Assembly: GCF_003001955.1 (NCBI RefSeq)
Contig: NZ_PVNH01000010.1
Coordinates: forward strand, 124,001-188,000
Direction: 5' to 3'
DNA length: 64,000 nucleotides
From: Prauserella shujinwangii
GTDB taxonomy: Bacteria > Actinomycetota > Actinomycetes > Mycobacteriales > Pseudonocardiaceae
A program made the translations under genes and the position numbers. Shown here piece after piece: positions 51,642 through 62,565 of this stretch. The notes under the pieces were generated by a model. It did not search any database, was not told the DNA's origin, and worked only from the letters and a program-made list of their open reading frames with translations. Within the stretch, counting starts at the first letter, position 1. Each line of letters opens with the position of its first letter.

Positions 51642-54600
51642 TCAGGTGTTGAAGTACTTGGCCTCGGGGTGGTGGGCGACGATCGCGTCGGTGGACTGCT
51701 CCGGGTGGAGCTGGAACTCCTCGGACAGCTTGACCCCGATCCGGTCCGGGCGGAGCAGGTCGACGATCTTCGCCCTGTCCTCCAGGTTCGGGCAGGCACC
51801 GTAGCCGAGCGAGAAGCGGGCCCCCCGGTATCCGAGCCGGAAGAACTCCGCCACGTCGTCCGGGTCCTCCGCCGCCACCGGCGTGCCACCGGCGAACCGC
51901 AGCTCCTGACGGACCCGGCGGTGCCAGTACTCGGCGAGCGCCTCGGTGAGCTGGACGCCGAGCCCGTGCACCTCGAGGTAGTCCCGGTAGGCGTTCGCCG
52001 CGAACAGCCCGCCCGCGTAGTCGGCGATCGGCTGGCCCATGGTCACCAGGGTCAGCGGCAGCACGTCCACCTCGCCGTTCGCCACCGCGCGGTCGCGGGG
52101 CCGGTAGAAGTCGGCGAGGCAGAGGTGCCGGTCGCGCTTCTGCCGGGGGAAGCGGAACCGGGTCACCTCGGCGTCGTCGGCCCGGGGCCCGGCCAGCACC
52201 ACGACGTCGTCGCCCTCGGCGACGCACGGGAAGTAGCCGTAGACCACGGCCGCGTGCGCGAGGACGCCGTCCGTGGCCAGCCGGTCCAGCCAGTACCGCA
52301 GGCGGGGCCTGCCCTCGGTCTCCACCAGCTCCTCGTAGCTGGGGCCGGTGCCGCCGCGGGCGCCCTTGAGTCCCCACTGCCCGAGAAACGTCGCCCGCTC
52401 ATCGAGCAGCGCCGCGTACTCGGCCACCGGGATGCCCTTGACCACGCGGGTGCCCCAGAACGGCGGTGTCGGCAGCGGCACGTCGGTGGCCACGTCCGAC
52501 CGGGCGGGCGGCTCGCCGGCCCCCTCCGCGCCGCCCTCGGCACGGGCCCGGCGGGCCTCGGCGATCCGCAGCGACCGCTCCCGCCGGGCCCTGCGCTCGG
52601 CCCGCCGGGCCTCCTGCTCCGGGTCGGCCGCGGGCGCCGCACCGCGCTTGACCGCCATGATCGTGTCCATCAGGCGCAGGCCCTCGAACGCGTCCCGCGC
52701 GTAGTGCACCTCGCCCTCGTACAGCCCGGCCAGGTCGTTCTCGACGTAGGACCGGGTCAGGGCCGCCCCGCCCAGCAGCACCGGCCATCGCGCCGCGACT
52801 CCCCTGGAGTTCATCTCCTCCAGGTTCTCCTTCATGATCACGGTCGACTTCACCAGCAGGCCGGACATGCCGATGGCGTCGGCCCGCCGCTCGCTGGCCG
52901 CGTCCAGGATCGTGGTGATCGGCTGCTTGATGCCGAGGTTCACCACCTCGTAGCCGTTGTTGGACAGGATGATGTCGACCAGGTTCTTGCCGATGTCGTG
53001 CACGTCGCCCTTCACCGTGGCCAGCACGATCCTGCCCTTGCCACCGTCGTCCGACTTCTCCATGTGCGGCTCGAGGTGCGCCACGGCCGCCTTCATCACC
53101 TCGGCCGACTGCAACACGAACGGCAGCTGCATCTGCCCGGACCCGAACAGCTCCCCCACCGTCTTCATGCCGGCCAGCAGGGTGTCGTTGATGATCTCCA
53201 GCGGAGGCGTCTCCGCCATCGCCGCGTCGAGGTCGGCCTCCAGGCCCTTGCGCTCGCCGTCGACGATGCGCCGCTCCAGCCGCTCGAACAGCGGCAGCCG
53301 CGCCAGTTCCGCCGCCCTGGACTCGCGGCTCGACGCCGCGGTCTTGCCCTCGAACAGGGCCATCAGCTTCTGCAGCGGGTCGTAGCCCTCGGCGCGGCGG
53401 TCGTGGATCAGGTCGAGCGCCACCTGGCGCTGTTCCTCCGGGATGCGCGCCATCGGCAGGATCTTCGAGGCGTGCACGATCGCGGTGTCCAGGCCCGCCT
53501 CGACGCACTCGTGCAGGAACACCGAGTTGAGCACCTGCCGCGCCGCCGGGTTCAGGCCGAACGACACGTTCGACACCCCGAGCGTGGTGCGCACGCCCGG
53601 GTACCGGCGCTTGAGCTCGCGGATGGCCTCGATGGTCTCGATGGCGTCGCGCCGCACCTCCTCCTGGCCGGTGGAGACGGGGAAGGTCAGGCAGTCGACG
53701 ATGATGTCGCCGACCGCCATCCCCCAGTTGCCGGTGAGGTCCTCGATCAGCCGCGACGCCACCCGTACCTTCCACTCCGCGGTGCGGGCCTGCCCCTCCT
53801 CGTCGATGCACAGCGCCACCACGGCGGCGCCGTGCTCGCGGACGAGCTCCATCACCCTGCGGTAGCGGGAGCCGGGACCGTCGCCGTCCTCGTAGTTGAC
53901 CGAGTTCACCGCGCACCGGCCACCGAGGTGCTCCAGGCCCGCCCTGAGCACCTCGGGTTCGGTGGAGTCGAGCATGATCGGCAGCGTCGAGGCGGTCGCC
54001 AGCCGCCCGGCGAGCTCGGTCATGTCCGCGACGCCGTCGCGCCCCACGTAGTCGACGCACAGGTCGAGCACGTGCGCGCCGTCGCGGGTCTGCGCCCGCG
54101 CGATCTCCACGCACTCGTCGTAGCGGCCCTCCACCATGGCCTCGCGGAACGCCTTCGACCCGTTGGCGTTGGTGCGCTCGCCGATCACGAGCACGCTGGC
54201 GTCCTGCTCGAACGGCACGGCCTGGTACAGCGACGAAAGGCCCGGCTCGGGCCGCGGGTCACGGGGCGCCGCCGCCACGTCCGCGACCGCCTCGGCGAGC
54301 TGCCGGATGTGCTCGGGCGTGGTGCCGCAGCAGCCGCCCACGAGGCCGACGCCGAACTCCCGCACGAACCCGCTCAGCGCCGCCGCCAGGCCCTCCGGCC
54401 CGAGCGGGTACACGGCCCCGTCCGGGCCGAGCTCGGGCAGTCCCGCGTTCGGCATCACCGACAGCGGCAGCCGGGCCTGCCGGGACAGCATGCGCAGGTG
54501 CTCGCTCATCTCGTCGGGGCCGGTGGCGCAGTTCAGCCCGATCACGTCGATGCCGAGCGGCTCCAGCGCGGTGAGCGCGGCGGCCACCTCGGTGCCGAGC

Positions 54601-55208
54601 AACATCGTTCCGGTGGTCTCCACCGTGATCGACGCGATGACCGGCACCCGGCGCCCCTCGAGGCCCATGGCGCGGTGGGCCGCGACGATCGACGCCTTGG
54701 TCTGCAGGATGTCCTGCGTGGTCTCGACGATCACCGCGTCGACGCCGCCGGCCAGCAGACCGCGCACCTCCTCGACGTAGGCGTCCCGGAGCACGCCGAA
54801 CGGCGCGTGCCCCAGCGTCGGCAGCTTCGTCCCCGGCCCCACCGAGCCGAGGACGAACCGGGGCCGTTCGCGCGTGGCGAACTCGTCGGCGACCTCCCGC
54901 GCCAGCCGCGCCCCCGCCTCGGCCAGCTCCCGGATCCGGTCGGCGATGCCGTACTCCGCGAGGTTGGCGTGGTTGGCCCCGAACGTGTTGGTCTCGACCG
55001 CGTCCGCACCCGCCTCCAGGTAGCCGCGATGCACGCCGCGCACCACGTCCGGGCGCGTGACGTTGAGGATCTCGTTGCAGCCCTCGAGACCGGCGAAGTC
55101 GTCCAGCGACAGATCGTGCGCCTGCAAGGCGGTCCCCATCGCCCCGTCGGCGACCACGACCCGGGCCGCGAGCGCGTCGAGCAGCGGCGAGGAGAGACGG
55201 TCAGGCAT
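51642..55208 (-). CDS. metH: Cobalamin-dependent methionine synthase
   Basis: Predicted 1188 aa, full length. It transfers the methyl group of methyltetrahydrofolate to homocysteine through cobalamin. Domains in order: homocysteine-binding barrel (GAMGTALQAHDL near the start; zinc Cys pair in GGCCGTTPEH near residue 291), pterin barrel (VIGERTNANGSKAF, about 344), cobalamin cap and Rossmann domain (DVHDIGKNLVDIIL, about 735, with the cobalt His ligand), and the SAM-dependent reactivation domain (LGYGACPNLEDRAKI, about 1139). The ATG has TAGTCT exactly 7 nt upstream. It is followed by a HAD gene in the same operon. No cobalamin riboswitch is recognised upstream. Confidence 0.97.
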   Translation of the reverse strand: MPDRLSSPLLDALAARVVVADGAMGTALQAHDLSLDDFAGLEGCNEILNVTRPDVVRGVHRGYLEAGADAVETNTFGANHANLAEYGIADRIRELAEAGARLAREVADEFATRERPRFVLGSVGPGTKLPTLGHAPFGVLRDAYVEEVRGLLAGGVDAVIVETTQDILQTKASIVAAHRAMGLEGRRVPVIASITVETTGTMLLGTEVAAALTALEPLGIDVIGLNCATGPDEMSEHLRMLSRQARLPLSVMPNAGLPELGPDGAVYPLGPEGLAAALSGFVREFGVGLVGGCCGTTPEHIRQLAEAVADVAAAPRDPRPEPGLSSLYQAVPFEQDASVLVIGERTNANGSKAFREAMVEGRYDECVEIARAQTRDGAHVLDLCVDYVGRDGVADMTELAGRLATASTLPIMLDSTEPEVLRAGLEHLGGRCAVNSVNYEDGDGPGSRYRRVMELVREHGAAVVALCIDEEGQARTAEWKVRVASRLIEDLTGNWGMAVGDIIVDCLTFPVSTGQEEVRRDAIETIEAIRELKRRYPGVRTTLGVSNVSFGLNPAARQVLNSVFLHECVEAGLDTAIVHASKILPMARIPEEQRQVALDLIHDRRAEGYDPLQKLMALFEGKTAASSRESRAAELARLPLFERLERRIVDGERKGLEADLDAAMAETPPLEIINDTLLAGMKTVGELFGSGQMQLPFVLQSAEVMKAAVAHLEPHMEKSDDGGKGRIVLATVKGDVHDIGKNLVDIILSNNGYEVVNLGIKQPITTILDAASERRADAIGMSGLLVKSTVIMKENLEEMNSRGVAARWPVLLGGAALTRSYVENDLAGLYEGEVHYARDAFEGLRLMDTIMAVKRGAAPAADPEQEARRAERRARRERSLRIAEARRARAEGGAEGAGEPPARSDVATDVPLPTPPFWGTRVVKGIPVAEYAALLDERATFLGQWGLKGARGGTGPSYEELVETEGRPRLRYWLDRLATDGVLAHAAVVYGYFPCVAEGDDVVVLAGPRADDAEVTRFRFPRQKRDRHLCLADFYRPRDRAVANGEVDVLPLTLVTMGQPIADYAGGLFAANAYRDYLEVHGLGVQLTEALAEYWHRRVRQELRFAGGTPVAAEDPDDVAEFFRLGYRGARFSLGYGACPNLEDRAKIVDLLRPDRIGVKLSEEFQLHPEQSTDAIVAHHPEAKYFNT

Positions 55209-55215
55209 GCCTTAC

Positions 55216-55221
55216 AGACTA
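55216..55221 (-). promoter_or_regulatory. -10 element of a leaderless promoter (metH)
   Basis: TAGTCT on the minus strand, 7 nt from the metH ATG. Confidence 0.5.
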
Positions 55222-55249
55222 CGGGTCTCCACGCGCCGGGTACGGGCCG

Positions 55250-55255
55250 TAGGCT
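55250..55255 (+). promoter_or_regulatory. -10 element of a leaderless promoter (PAC2 gene)
   Basis: TAGGCT is 6 nt before the GTG at 55262. With the metH -10, both genes read outward from a 53-bp gap. Confidence 0.5.
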
Positions 55256-55261
55256 GGCGGG

Positions 55262-56155
55262 GTGAGCAAGTCCCACGACGAAGCACGAGAAGAGCAGCCC
55301 CAGCCGGCCGACGGCACCAAGCCGGTCATGGTCGTCGCGTTCGAGGGCTGGAACGACGCGGGTGACGCCGCCAGCACGGCGCTGGAGCACCTGCAGCTCA
55401 ACTGGGACGCCAAACCGCTCGCCGAACTGGATCCGGACGACTACTACGACTTCCAGGTGAGCAGGCCCACCGTCCGTCTCGTGGACGGGGTGACCCGGCG
55501 GGTCGAGTGGCCGACCACCCGGCTGGTGATCTGCCATCCCGAGCAGTCCGACCGTGACATCGTGCTGGTCCAGGGCCCGGAACCGAACATGCGGTGGCGC
55601 GCCTTCTGCGCCGAGCTGCTGGAGCACGTCGAGCAGCTGGAGGTCTCGACGGTCGTCACGCTGGGCGCGCTGCTCGCCGACACCGCGCACACCCGCCCGG
55701 TGCCGGTCACCGGCACCGCCTACGACGCCGAGGCCGCGGCCAGGTTCGGCCTGGAGCGCAGCCGCTACCAGGGGCCCACCGGCATCGTCGGGGTGCTGCA
55801 GGACGCGTGCGTGCAGGCGGGCATCCCCGCCGTCTCGGTGTGGGCGGCGGTGCCGCACTACGTGTCGCACCCGCCGTCGCCGAAGGCCACGCTCGCGCTG
55901 CTGCACAAGCTGGAGGACGTGCTCGACGTCGAGATCCCCCTCGGTGCCCTGCCCGAGCAGGCCGAGGAGTGGCAGCGGACCGTGTCGGAGATGGCGGACG
56001 AGGACGAGGAGATCAGCGAGTACGTCCGCTCGCTGGAGGAACGCGGCGACGCGGAGATCACCCTCGACGAGGCGAGCGGGGACAAGATCGCGGCGGAGTT
56101 CGAGCGGTACCTGCGGCGGCGCAGGCCGGACGGGCCCGGCTCCGCGGGCCGCTGA
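55262..56155 (+). CDS. PAC2-family protein
   Basis: Predicted 297 aa, equivalent to mycobacterial Rv2125. The PAC2 domain, first named from a proteasome assembly chaperone of eukaryotes, is visible as VVAFEGWNDAGDAASTALEH, VTLGALLADTAHTRPVPVTG and VQAGIPAVSVWAAVPHYVSH. The C-terminal 60 residues are acidic and helical. Bacterial function is unknown; a role in proteasome assembly is only a name-based possibility. The GTG has TAGGCT 6 nt upstream. It is 6 bp from the MFS gene, so the two are co-transcribed. Confidence 0.9.
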   Translation: MSKSHDEAREEQPQPADGTKPVMVVAFEGWNDAGDAASTALEHLQLNWDAKPLAELDPDDYYDFQVSRPTVRLVDGVTRRVEWPTTRLVICHPEQSDRDIVLVQGPEPNMRWRAFCAELLEHVEQLEVSTVVTLGALLADTAHTRPVPVTGTAYDAEAAARFGLERSRYQGPTGIVGVLQDACVQAGIPAVSVWAAVPHYVSHPPSPKATLALLHKLEDVLDVEIPLGALPEQAEEWQRTVSEMADEDEEISEYVRSLEERGDAEITLDEASGDKIAAEFERYLRRRRPDGPGSAGR

Positions 56156-56161
56156 CCGCGG

Positions 56162-57292
56162 TTGACCGGCGGGTCCGGGCGCACGCGGGCCGCGCTCTAC
56201 GTCGGCGCGCTGCTCGGCCCGTTCGGCGGCGGGGTCGTCGCGGCGCTCCTGCCCGAGCTGGGCACGAGCTTCGCCGTGTCACCATCGGCGGCGGCGACGT
56301 CGCTCACGACGTACCTGCTGCCGTTCGCGGTGCTCATGCTGGTGTCGGGCACGTTCGGGGAGCGCTGGGGGCTGGCCCGGACGATCCGGCTGGCGTACGT
56401 GGTCTACGCGGTGGCGGCCGTCGCCTCCGCCGTCGCCCCGTGGTTCTGGCTGTTCCAGCTCGGTCGCGGCGTGCAGGGCTCGGCGAACGCGTTCACCATG
56501 CCGCTGCTGCTGGCCAAGCTCGCCGCGGGCACCCCGGTCGGCCGGATGGGCAGGGCGCTCGGCGTGTTCGGTGCGATGCAGGCGCTCGGCCAGACGTCGG
56601 CGCCGCTGGTCGGCGGGCTGGCGGCCGAGGCGTCGTGGCGGTGGGCGTTCGCCGGGATCGCCGCGGTCGCCGTCCTGCTCGCCGCCTGCCCGCTGCCGCC
56701 CGACCGGCCCCGGGACCACGCGGAGCCACCGCCCCGGCGGCCCGCGTGGCGGCGGGACGTGCTGCTCCCGGGCCTGGTCGCCCTGGTCGGCTGGGGCTGC
56801 CTCGCGGGCGCGTCGTTCCTGGTGGCGTTCCGGCTGCAGGACGCGTTCGGGCTCACCTCGTCGATCCGCGGGCTCGTGCTCACCGGCTACGGGGTGACCG
56901 GGTTCCTCACCGCGCGGCTCGTCGGGAGCGCCGCCGACCGGTTCGGCGCGCGCCCGGCCGCGGTCGCCGGGCTCGGCGCGGGCGGCGTGCTGCTCGCGGC
57001 GATCGGGAGCTTCGACGTGCTGCCGGTGGTGGCGGCGAGCTGGGCGCTGGCCGGGGTGTGCAGCCAGCTGGTGATGGTGGCGGTGAACGCGACCGTGCTC
57101 GCCGGGGGCGGTCCCGGCAGCGGCGGCGCGATCTCGGTGGTGCAGTCGCTGCGGTTCCTCGGGATGGCCGCCGCGCCCGCCGTGTTCACCGCGCCCTACC
57201 ACCTCTCGGCCACCCTGGGCTTCCTGCTGCCCGCCGCGCTGCTCCTGCTCACCGTCCCCTTGGCCGTGGCACTGCGCCCGGCCAGGACGTGA
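56162..57292 (+). CDS. MFS transporter
   Basis: Predicted 376 aa with about 12 transmembrane helices. The GTFGERWGLARTIRLAY loop between helices 2 and 3 resembles the MFS signature (G-x3-D/E-R-x-G-R-x-x), and a second half-loop ARLVGSAADRFGARPAAVA matches the repeat. It is short for the family and probably exports a small compound; the substrate is unknown. It starts with TTG at 56162, 6 bp after PAC2. A 9-bp tandem repeat (CCGGCAGAG) follows the stop. Confidence 0.85.
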   Translation: MTGGSGRTRAALYVGALLGPFGGGVVAALLPELGTSFAVSPSAAATSLTTYLLPFAVLMLVSGTFGERWGLARTIRLAYVVYAVAAVASAVAPWFWLFQLGRGVQGSANAFTMPLLLAKLAAGTPVGRMGRALGVFGAMQALGQTSAPLVGGLAAEASWRWAFAGIAAVAVLLAACPLPPDRPRDHAEPPPRRPAWRRDVLLPGLVALVGWGCLAGASFLVAFRLQDAFGLTSSIRGLVLTGYGVTGFLTARLVGSAADRFGARPAAVAGLGAGGVLLAAIGSFDVLPVVAASWALAGVCSQLVMVAVNATVLAGGGPGSGGAISVVQSLRFLGMAAAPAVFTAPYHLSATLGFLLPAALLLLTVPLAVALRPART

Positions 57293-57325
57293 CCACCGGC
57301 AGAGCCGGCAGAGCCGGCAGGGGCG

Positions 57326-58150
57326 TCAGAGGATGCGGCGGAACGGCACCGCTCCCCTCGCCCGACCGCGCCACTCGCGGGGGTAGCCGAGCGAGACCTC
57401 CTCGAACCGCACGCCGTCCCGGTAGGTCGTGCGGGGGATGTGCAGATGACCGTAGACGGCGATCTCGGCGCGGAACCGGACGTGCCAGTCAGCGGTCGCC
57501 TCCGTGCCGCACCACAGGGCGAACTCCGGGTAGCGCAGCGGCTCGGTCGGGTGCCGGTGCAGCGGCCAGTGCGACACCAGGATCGTGCCGTGCCCTTCGG
57601 GGACCGCCGACAGCCGCTCCTCGCTCACCTTCAGCCGCTCCGCGCACCAGTCGGCCCGGCTGCCGTGCGGCTCGGGGTGCAGGAAGAACTCGTCGGTGCA
57701 CACGACGCCCGCGTCGCGGGCCTGCTCGAGCGCCTCACCGAGGCTCCGGCCGCTGGCCGACGGCGTGCGCCAGCTGTAGTCGTAGAGCAGGAACAGCGGC
57801 GCGATCGTGAGCGGCCGCCCCGCGTGCTCCCACACCGGGAACTCGTCCTCCGGCGTCCGGACACCGATCGCGTGGCAGCGGCGCACGAGCTCGGCGTAGC
57901 GCTCCTGGCCGCGCGCCTGCACCGGGTCCTTCGGCGTGGTCCACAGCTCGTGGTTGCCGGGCACCCAGATCACCTCGGCGAACCGCTCCCGCAGCCGCGC
58001 CAGCGTGTCGATCACGGCGTCCACCCGCTCGCCGACGTCACCGGCGACGATCAGCCAATCCCGGTCCGTCCCGGGGCGGATGTCGTCGACGAGCGGAGCG
58101 TTGCCCCGGTGGGTCACATGGAGATCGCTCGTGGCGAACAGGCTCGGCAC
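57326..58150 (-). CDS. Calcineurin-like metallophosphoesterase
   Basis: Predicted 274 aa. The complete set of metal-binding motifs is present: TSDLHVTHRGN (D-x-H), IVAGDVGERVD (GD-x2), WVPGNHELWT (GNHE), ILVSHWPLH and YGHLHIPRT (GHxH). It would hydrolyse phosphomono- or diesters; the substrate is unknown. The GTG at 58150 is preferred over 58159 because TACCGT lies exactly 7 nt upstream. A family B palindrome lies between this gene and the divergent monooxygenase. Confidence 0.9.
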   Translation of the reverse strand: MPSLFATSDLHVTHRGNAPLVDDIRPGTDRDWLIVAGDVGERVDAVIDTLARLRERFAEVIWVPGNHELWTTPKDPVQARGQERYAELVRRCHAIGVRTPEDEFPVWEHAGRPLTIAPLFLLYDYSWRTPSASGRSLGEALEQARDAGVVCTDEFFLHPEPHGSRADWCAERLKVSEERLSAVPEGHGTILVSHWPLHRHPTEPLRYPEFALWCGTEATADWHVRFRAEIAVYGHLHIPRTTYRDGVRFEEVSLGYPREWRGRARGAVPFRRIL

Positions 58151-58157
58151 GCCGCCC

Positions 58158-58163
58158 ACGGTA
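58158..58163 (-). promoter_or_regulatory. -10 element of a leaderless promoter (phosphoesterase)
   Basis: TACCGT on the minus strand, 7 nt from the GTG at 58150. Confidence 0.4.
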
Positions 58164-58185
58164 ACCGCACGGCGAGGCGGCCCCG

Positions 58186-58240
58186 TGTCATGAGTGGCTC
58201 GTTACTGACGAATCCGGTCCGGAACGGGCCACTCATCACA
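58186..58240. repeat. Dispersed palindrome, family B copy 2
   Basis: Two 18-nt arms, TGTCATGAGTGGCTCGTT and a partner with two mismatches, enclose a 19-nt loop of the same length as copy 1. Unlike the other copies it lies upstream of two divergent genes, so it is not simply a terminator. Confidence 0.82.
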
Positions 58241-58391
58241 CTCCGCCGTTCGTCGCCGGAGAGCCAGCACGGCGACCAGGCCGCCTGCCCCGGCGGGACT
58301 CTTTGCCGGAATGCCGGAACTGCGGCAACCCCTCGCACCGCCTACGGTCGGCGGGAGACACCGAACGCCGACCGATCGCCGGAGAACCCCG

Positions 58392-59531
58392 ATGCGGGTC
58401 CTGATCGTCGGGGCCGGGCTCGCCGGCCTCACCCTGTTCCGCCTCCTGCGCGACACCGGCCATGACGTCGCGCTGGTCGAGCGTGCGGAGCGGTTCGGGC
58501 GTTCCGGGTACGGCATCGGGCTCTGGCCCAACGCCTGGCGGCTGCTGGAACACGCCGGGGCGGCGGGCCGGGCCGAGCAGGCGGGGGTGCCGGTGCACCG
58601 CTGGGAGGTGCGCGACGCCCGCGGCCGCGTGCTGCGGGAGCTGCACCCTGGACGGCTGCCCGGCGGTGACCGGCCGTTCGCGGTCATCCACCGCGCGGAC
58701 CTGCACGCCGCGCTGCGCCACGGCGTCCCCGACGACGCGATCCGGATGAGCACGGCGCCACGCGCCCTCGACCAGGACGCCTCCGGTGTCACCGTGACAC
58801 TCTCCGACGGCAGCCGGGAGCGGGCCGACCTCCTCGTCGGAGCCGATGGCGTCGGCTCGGCCGTCCGGGAGCTGACCGGTGCAGACCTCGCCCGTGACCT
58901 GGGCACCGCGGCGTGGGCGTTCTGGGTCCCGCCTGCCGTCGAGCTGCCCGACGGGTTCGTGGAAGTGTGGGGCGAGGCCGGGAAGGCGGCGTTGATCGGC
59001 GGGGTCGCGGGCAGGCGGATGGCGACGGTGAGCATGCCGCTGCCCCCGGGACGCGTCCCGGCCGACCCGCTGGCGGATCTGCGCGAGGTCACGACCGAGT
59101 GGGTACTGCCCGACGTGCTGCGCGCGGTGGCGGACGCCGGCGAGCACGTCTTCTTCGACCGCAACCGCGCGGTCCGCCCGCCGGTGTTCGGGTCCGGCCG
59201 GGTGGCGCTCACCGGGGACGCCGCGCACGCCGTCCATCCCATCGTCGGCATGGGCGCGTCCCTGGCGATGGAGGACGCGTGGGTCCTCGCCGACGAGCTG
59301 CGCAACACCGGCCCGGACGCGGTGGAGACCGCGCTCACCGGCTACGCCCAGCGCAGGCGCGCCGCGGTCCGCGCCGTCCAGCGCGAAGCATGGCTCGCCC
59401 GGTCGCTGGTGTTCGGCCGCGGGCGGCTCGCGTCCCTGGCCCGCTCGGCGCTCGTGCGCACGCCCCTGCTCGAGCGGTTCTTCGCGCGGCAGAGCGCCGC
59501 CCTCGCCCGCGATCTCGACCGGCGGCTGTGA
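58392..59531 (+). CDS. FAD-dependent monooxygenase (PHBH-like)
   Basis: Predicted 379 aa. The FAD-binding motif is RVLIVGAGLAGLTLFRLL (GxGxxG), followed by VALVERAERFGRSGYGIGLW, the NADPH-proximal ADLLVGADGVGSAVREL (DG fingerprint) and RVALTGDAAHAVHPIVGMG (GD motif). It is of the aromatic-hydroxylase type. Substrate unknown; such enzymes occur in catabolism, antibiotic inactivation and secondary metabolism. The ATG has AGAGAAC a few nt upstream, a weak ribosome-binding site. It precedes the ABC-F gene in the same direction by 141 bp. Confidence 0.9.
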   Translation: MRVLIVGAGLAGLTLFRLLRDTGHDVALVERAERFGRSGYGIGLWPNAWRLLEHAGAAGRAEQAGVPVHRWEVRDARGRVLRELHPGRLPGGDRPFAVIHRADLHAALRHGVPDDAIRMSTAPRALDQDASGVTVTLSDGSRERADLLVGADGVGSAVRELTGADLARDLGTAAWAFWVPPAVELPDGFVEVWGEAGKAALIGGVAGRRMATVSMPLPPGRVPADPLADLREVTTEWVLPDVLRAVADAGEHVFFDRNRAVRPPVFGSGRVALTGDAAHAVHPIVGMGASLAMEDAWVLADELRNTGPDAVETALTGYAQRRRAAVRAVQREAWLARSLVFGRGRLASLARSALVRTPLLERFFARQSAALARDLDRRL

Positions 59532-59548
59532 CCCGCCAGGAAAACGAG

Positions 59549-59578
59549 TTGGCCCCAGCCGTGGCGAGCGCCTAGCCT
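59549..59578 (+). promoter_or_regulatory. Promoter of the ABC-F gene
   Basis: TTGGCC at 59549-59554 and TAGCCT at 59573-59578 are spaced 18 nt. A short A-rich tract (AAAACGA) precedes the -35 box, as is often seen in WhiB7-dependent promoters, but the match is weak. Confidence 0.45.
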
Positions 59579-59587
59579 GGGCTCATC

Positions 59588-59599
59588 ATGAAGAGCTGA
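59588..59599 (+). other. Possible three-codon leader ORF (Met-Lys-Ser-stop)
   Basis: ATGAAGAGCTGA begins 10 nt after the -10 box. It lies upstream of the ABC-F start, in the position of leader peptides used for ribosome-mediated attenuation of antibiotic-resistance ABC-F genes. A chance occurrence cannot be excluded. Confidence 0.3.
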
Positions 59600-59672
59600 C
59601 TCCGTGTCCGCACCCGCGCCCGAGGCCGCCCGCCCGGCGGGTGCTCCGCTCGTCCCGGACCGGAGTCTCCTC

Positions 59673-61283
<1,611 letters not shown>

Positions 61284-61317
61284 AACCACGGAAAACACTC
61301 ACGAGTGGTGACCAGGT

Positions 61318-62553
61318 TCAGAGGTCGACGCCGAGCAGGGAGTCCACCGCGTCGCGGACCACGGCGGGCGCGGCGGCGTCGGTGCCACGCCGGTCCAGTG
61401 CCTCGTCCGCCCACGCGTCCACGGCCGCCAGCGCCTTCGGCGTGTCCAGGTCGTCGGCCAGGTGGTCGCGCAGTCGCGCGATCGTGGCATCCGCGCCGGG
61501 ACCCGCGGGCAGGGCGGTGGCCTCCCGCCAGCGCGCGAGCCGGGCCCGTGCGCGGTCGAGCAGGTCCTGCGTCCACCCGCGGTCGCTGCGGTAGTGGCCC
61601 GCGAACAGCGCGAGCCGGATCGCCGCCGGTTCCACCCCGTCGGCGCGCAACCGCGAGACGAACACGAGGTTGCCCTTCGACTTGGACATCTTCGCGCCGT
61701 CGAGGCCGATCATCCCGGCGTGCACGTAGTGCCGCGCGAACGGGTGCTCCCCCACGAGCGCCTCGGCGTGCGCGGCGCTGAACTCGTGGTGCGGGAACGC
61801 CAGGTCGGAACCGCCGCCCTGGACGTCGAACCCGATGCCCAGCCGGTTCACGGCGATGGCGCTGCACTCGATGTGCCAGCCGGGCCTTCCGGTGCCCAGC
61901 TCCGACTCCCACGACGGCTCCCCCGGCCGTGCCGCGCGCCACAGCAGGGCGTCCAGCGGGTGCCGTTTGCCCGGCCGGTCGGGGTCGCCCCCGCGCTCGG
62001 GGAACAGCGCCGCCATCGTGTCGGCGTCGTAGTTGGACTCGTAGCCGAACCGCCCGGTGGCGTTGTGGTCGAAGTAGATGTCGGGGTACTCGTCGTCGAC
62101 GCGGTAGGCGGCACCGCCCGCGAGCAGTTTCGCGATCACCTCGACGATCTCCGGGATGGTCTCCACCGCGCCCACGAACTCGCGGGGAGGCAGCACCCGC
62201 AGCGCCTCCATGTCCTCCCGGAACAGCGCGGTCTCGCGCATGCCGAGGACGATCCAGTCGTCCTGGTCGCGTTCGGCCCGTTCCAGCAGCGGGTCGTCGA
62301 TGTCGGTGACGTTCTGCACGTAGTGCACCTCGTGGCCCGCGTCCAGCCACTGCCGGTAGACCAGGTCGAACGCCAGGTAGGTGGCCGCGTGGCCGAGGTG
62401 CGTGGCGTCGTACGGGGTGATGCCGCAGACGTACATCCTGGCGAGCCTGCCGGGGGCGGTCGGTCGCAGCTGTCCCGTCGCGGTGTCGTGCAACCGCAGG
62501 GGGCGCGGTGTTCCGGGGACTCTGGGCACGGCGACCGGGGACCACGTCTGCAT
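61318..62553 (-). CDS. mshC: Cysteine:glucosaminyl inositol ligase MshC
   Basis: Predicted 411 aa, mycothiol biosynthesis. It joins cysteine to GlcN-Ins with ATP and descends from cysteinyl-tRNA synthetase. The class I motifs are THLGHA (about residues 51-56, HIGH-like) and KMSKS (about 288). Zinc is held by Cys43 in [11 protein letters not shown] and the Cys/His set near [11 protein letters not shown] and FPHHEFS. There is no tRNA anticodon-binding domain, which separates it from cysS. The ATG has TAGGCT 6 nt upstream; that hexamer overlaps the stop of the upstream TetR gene. The mycothiol pathway confirms an actinobacterial origin. Confidence 0.96.
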   Translation of the reverse strand: MQTWSPVAVPRVPGTPRPLRLHDTATGQLRPTAPGRLARMYVCGITPYDATHLGHAATYLAFDLVYRQWLDAGHEVHYVQNVTDIDDPLLERAERDQDDWIVLGMRETALFREDMEALRVLPPREFVGAVETIPEIVEVIAKLLAGGAAYRVDDEYPDIYFDHNATGRFGYESNYDADTMAALFPERGGDPDRPGKRHPLDALLWRAARPGEPSWESELGTGRPGWHIECSAIAVNRLGIGFDVQGGGSDLAFPHHEFSAAHAEALVGEHPFARHYVHAGMIGLDGAKMSKSKGNLVFVSRLRADGVEPAAIRLALFAGHYRSDRGWTQDLLDRARARLARWREATALPAGPGADATIARLRDHLADDLDTPKALAAVDAWADEALDRRGTDAAAPAVVRDAVDSLLGVDL

Positions 62554-62559
62554 ACCCCC

Positions 62560-62565
62560 AGCCTA
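62560..62565 (-). promoter_or_regulatory. -10 element of a leaderless promoter (mshC)
   Basis: TAGGCT on the minus strand, 6 nt from the mshC ATG, overlapping the TetR stop codon. Confidence 0.5.

Noticed and set aside
55222-55261. Cobalamin riboswitch upstream of metH
   Set aside because: The gap to the divergent PAC2 gene is only 53 bp and metH appears leaderless, leaving no space for the element.
51615-55265. 1216-codon plus-strand reading frame opposite metH
   Set aside because: Antisense shadow of metH; no motif, no start signal, composition skewed to Arg/His/Leu/Val.
59604-59672. GTG at 59604 as the ABC-F start
   Set aside because: No ribosome-binding site precedes it, while ATG 59673 has GGAG at a proper distance and sits right before the conserved domain; the extension may be a leader instead.
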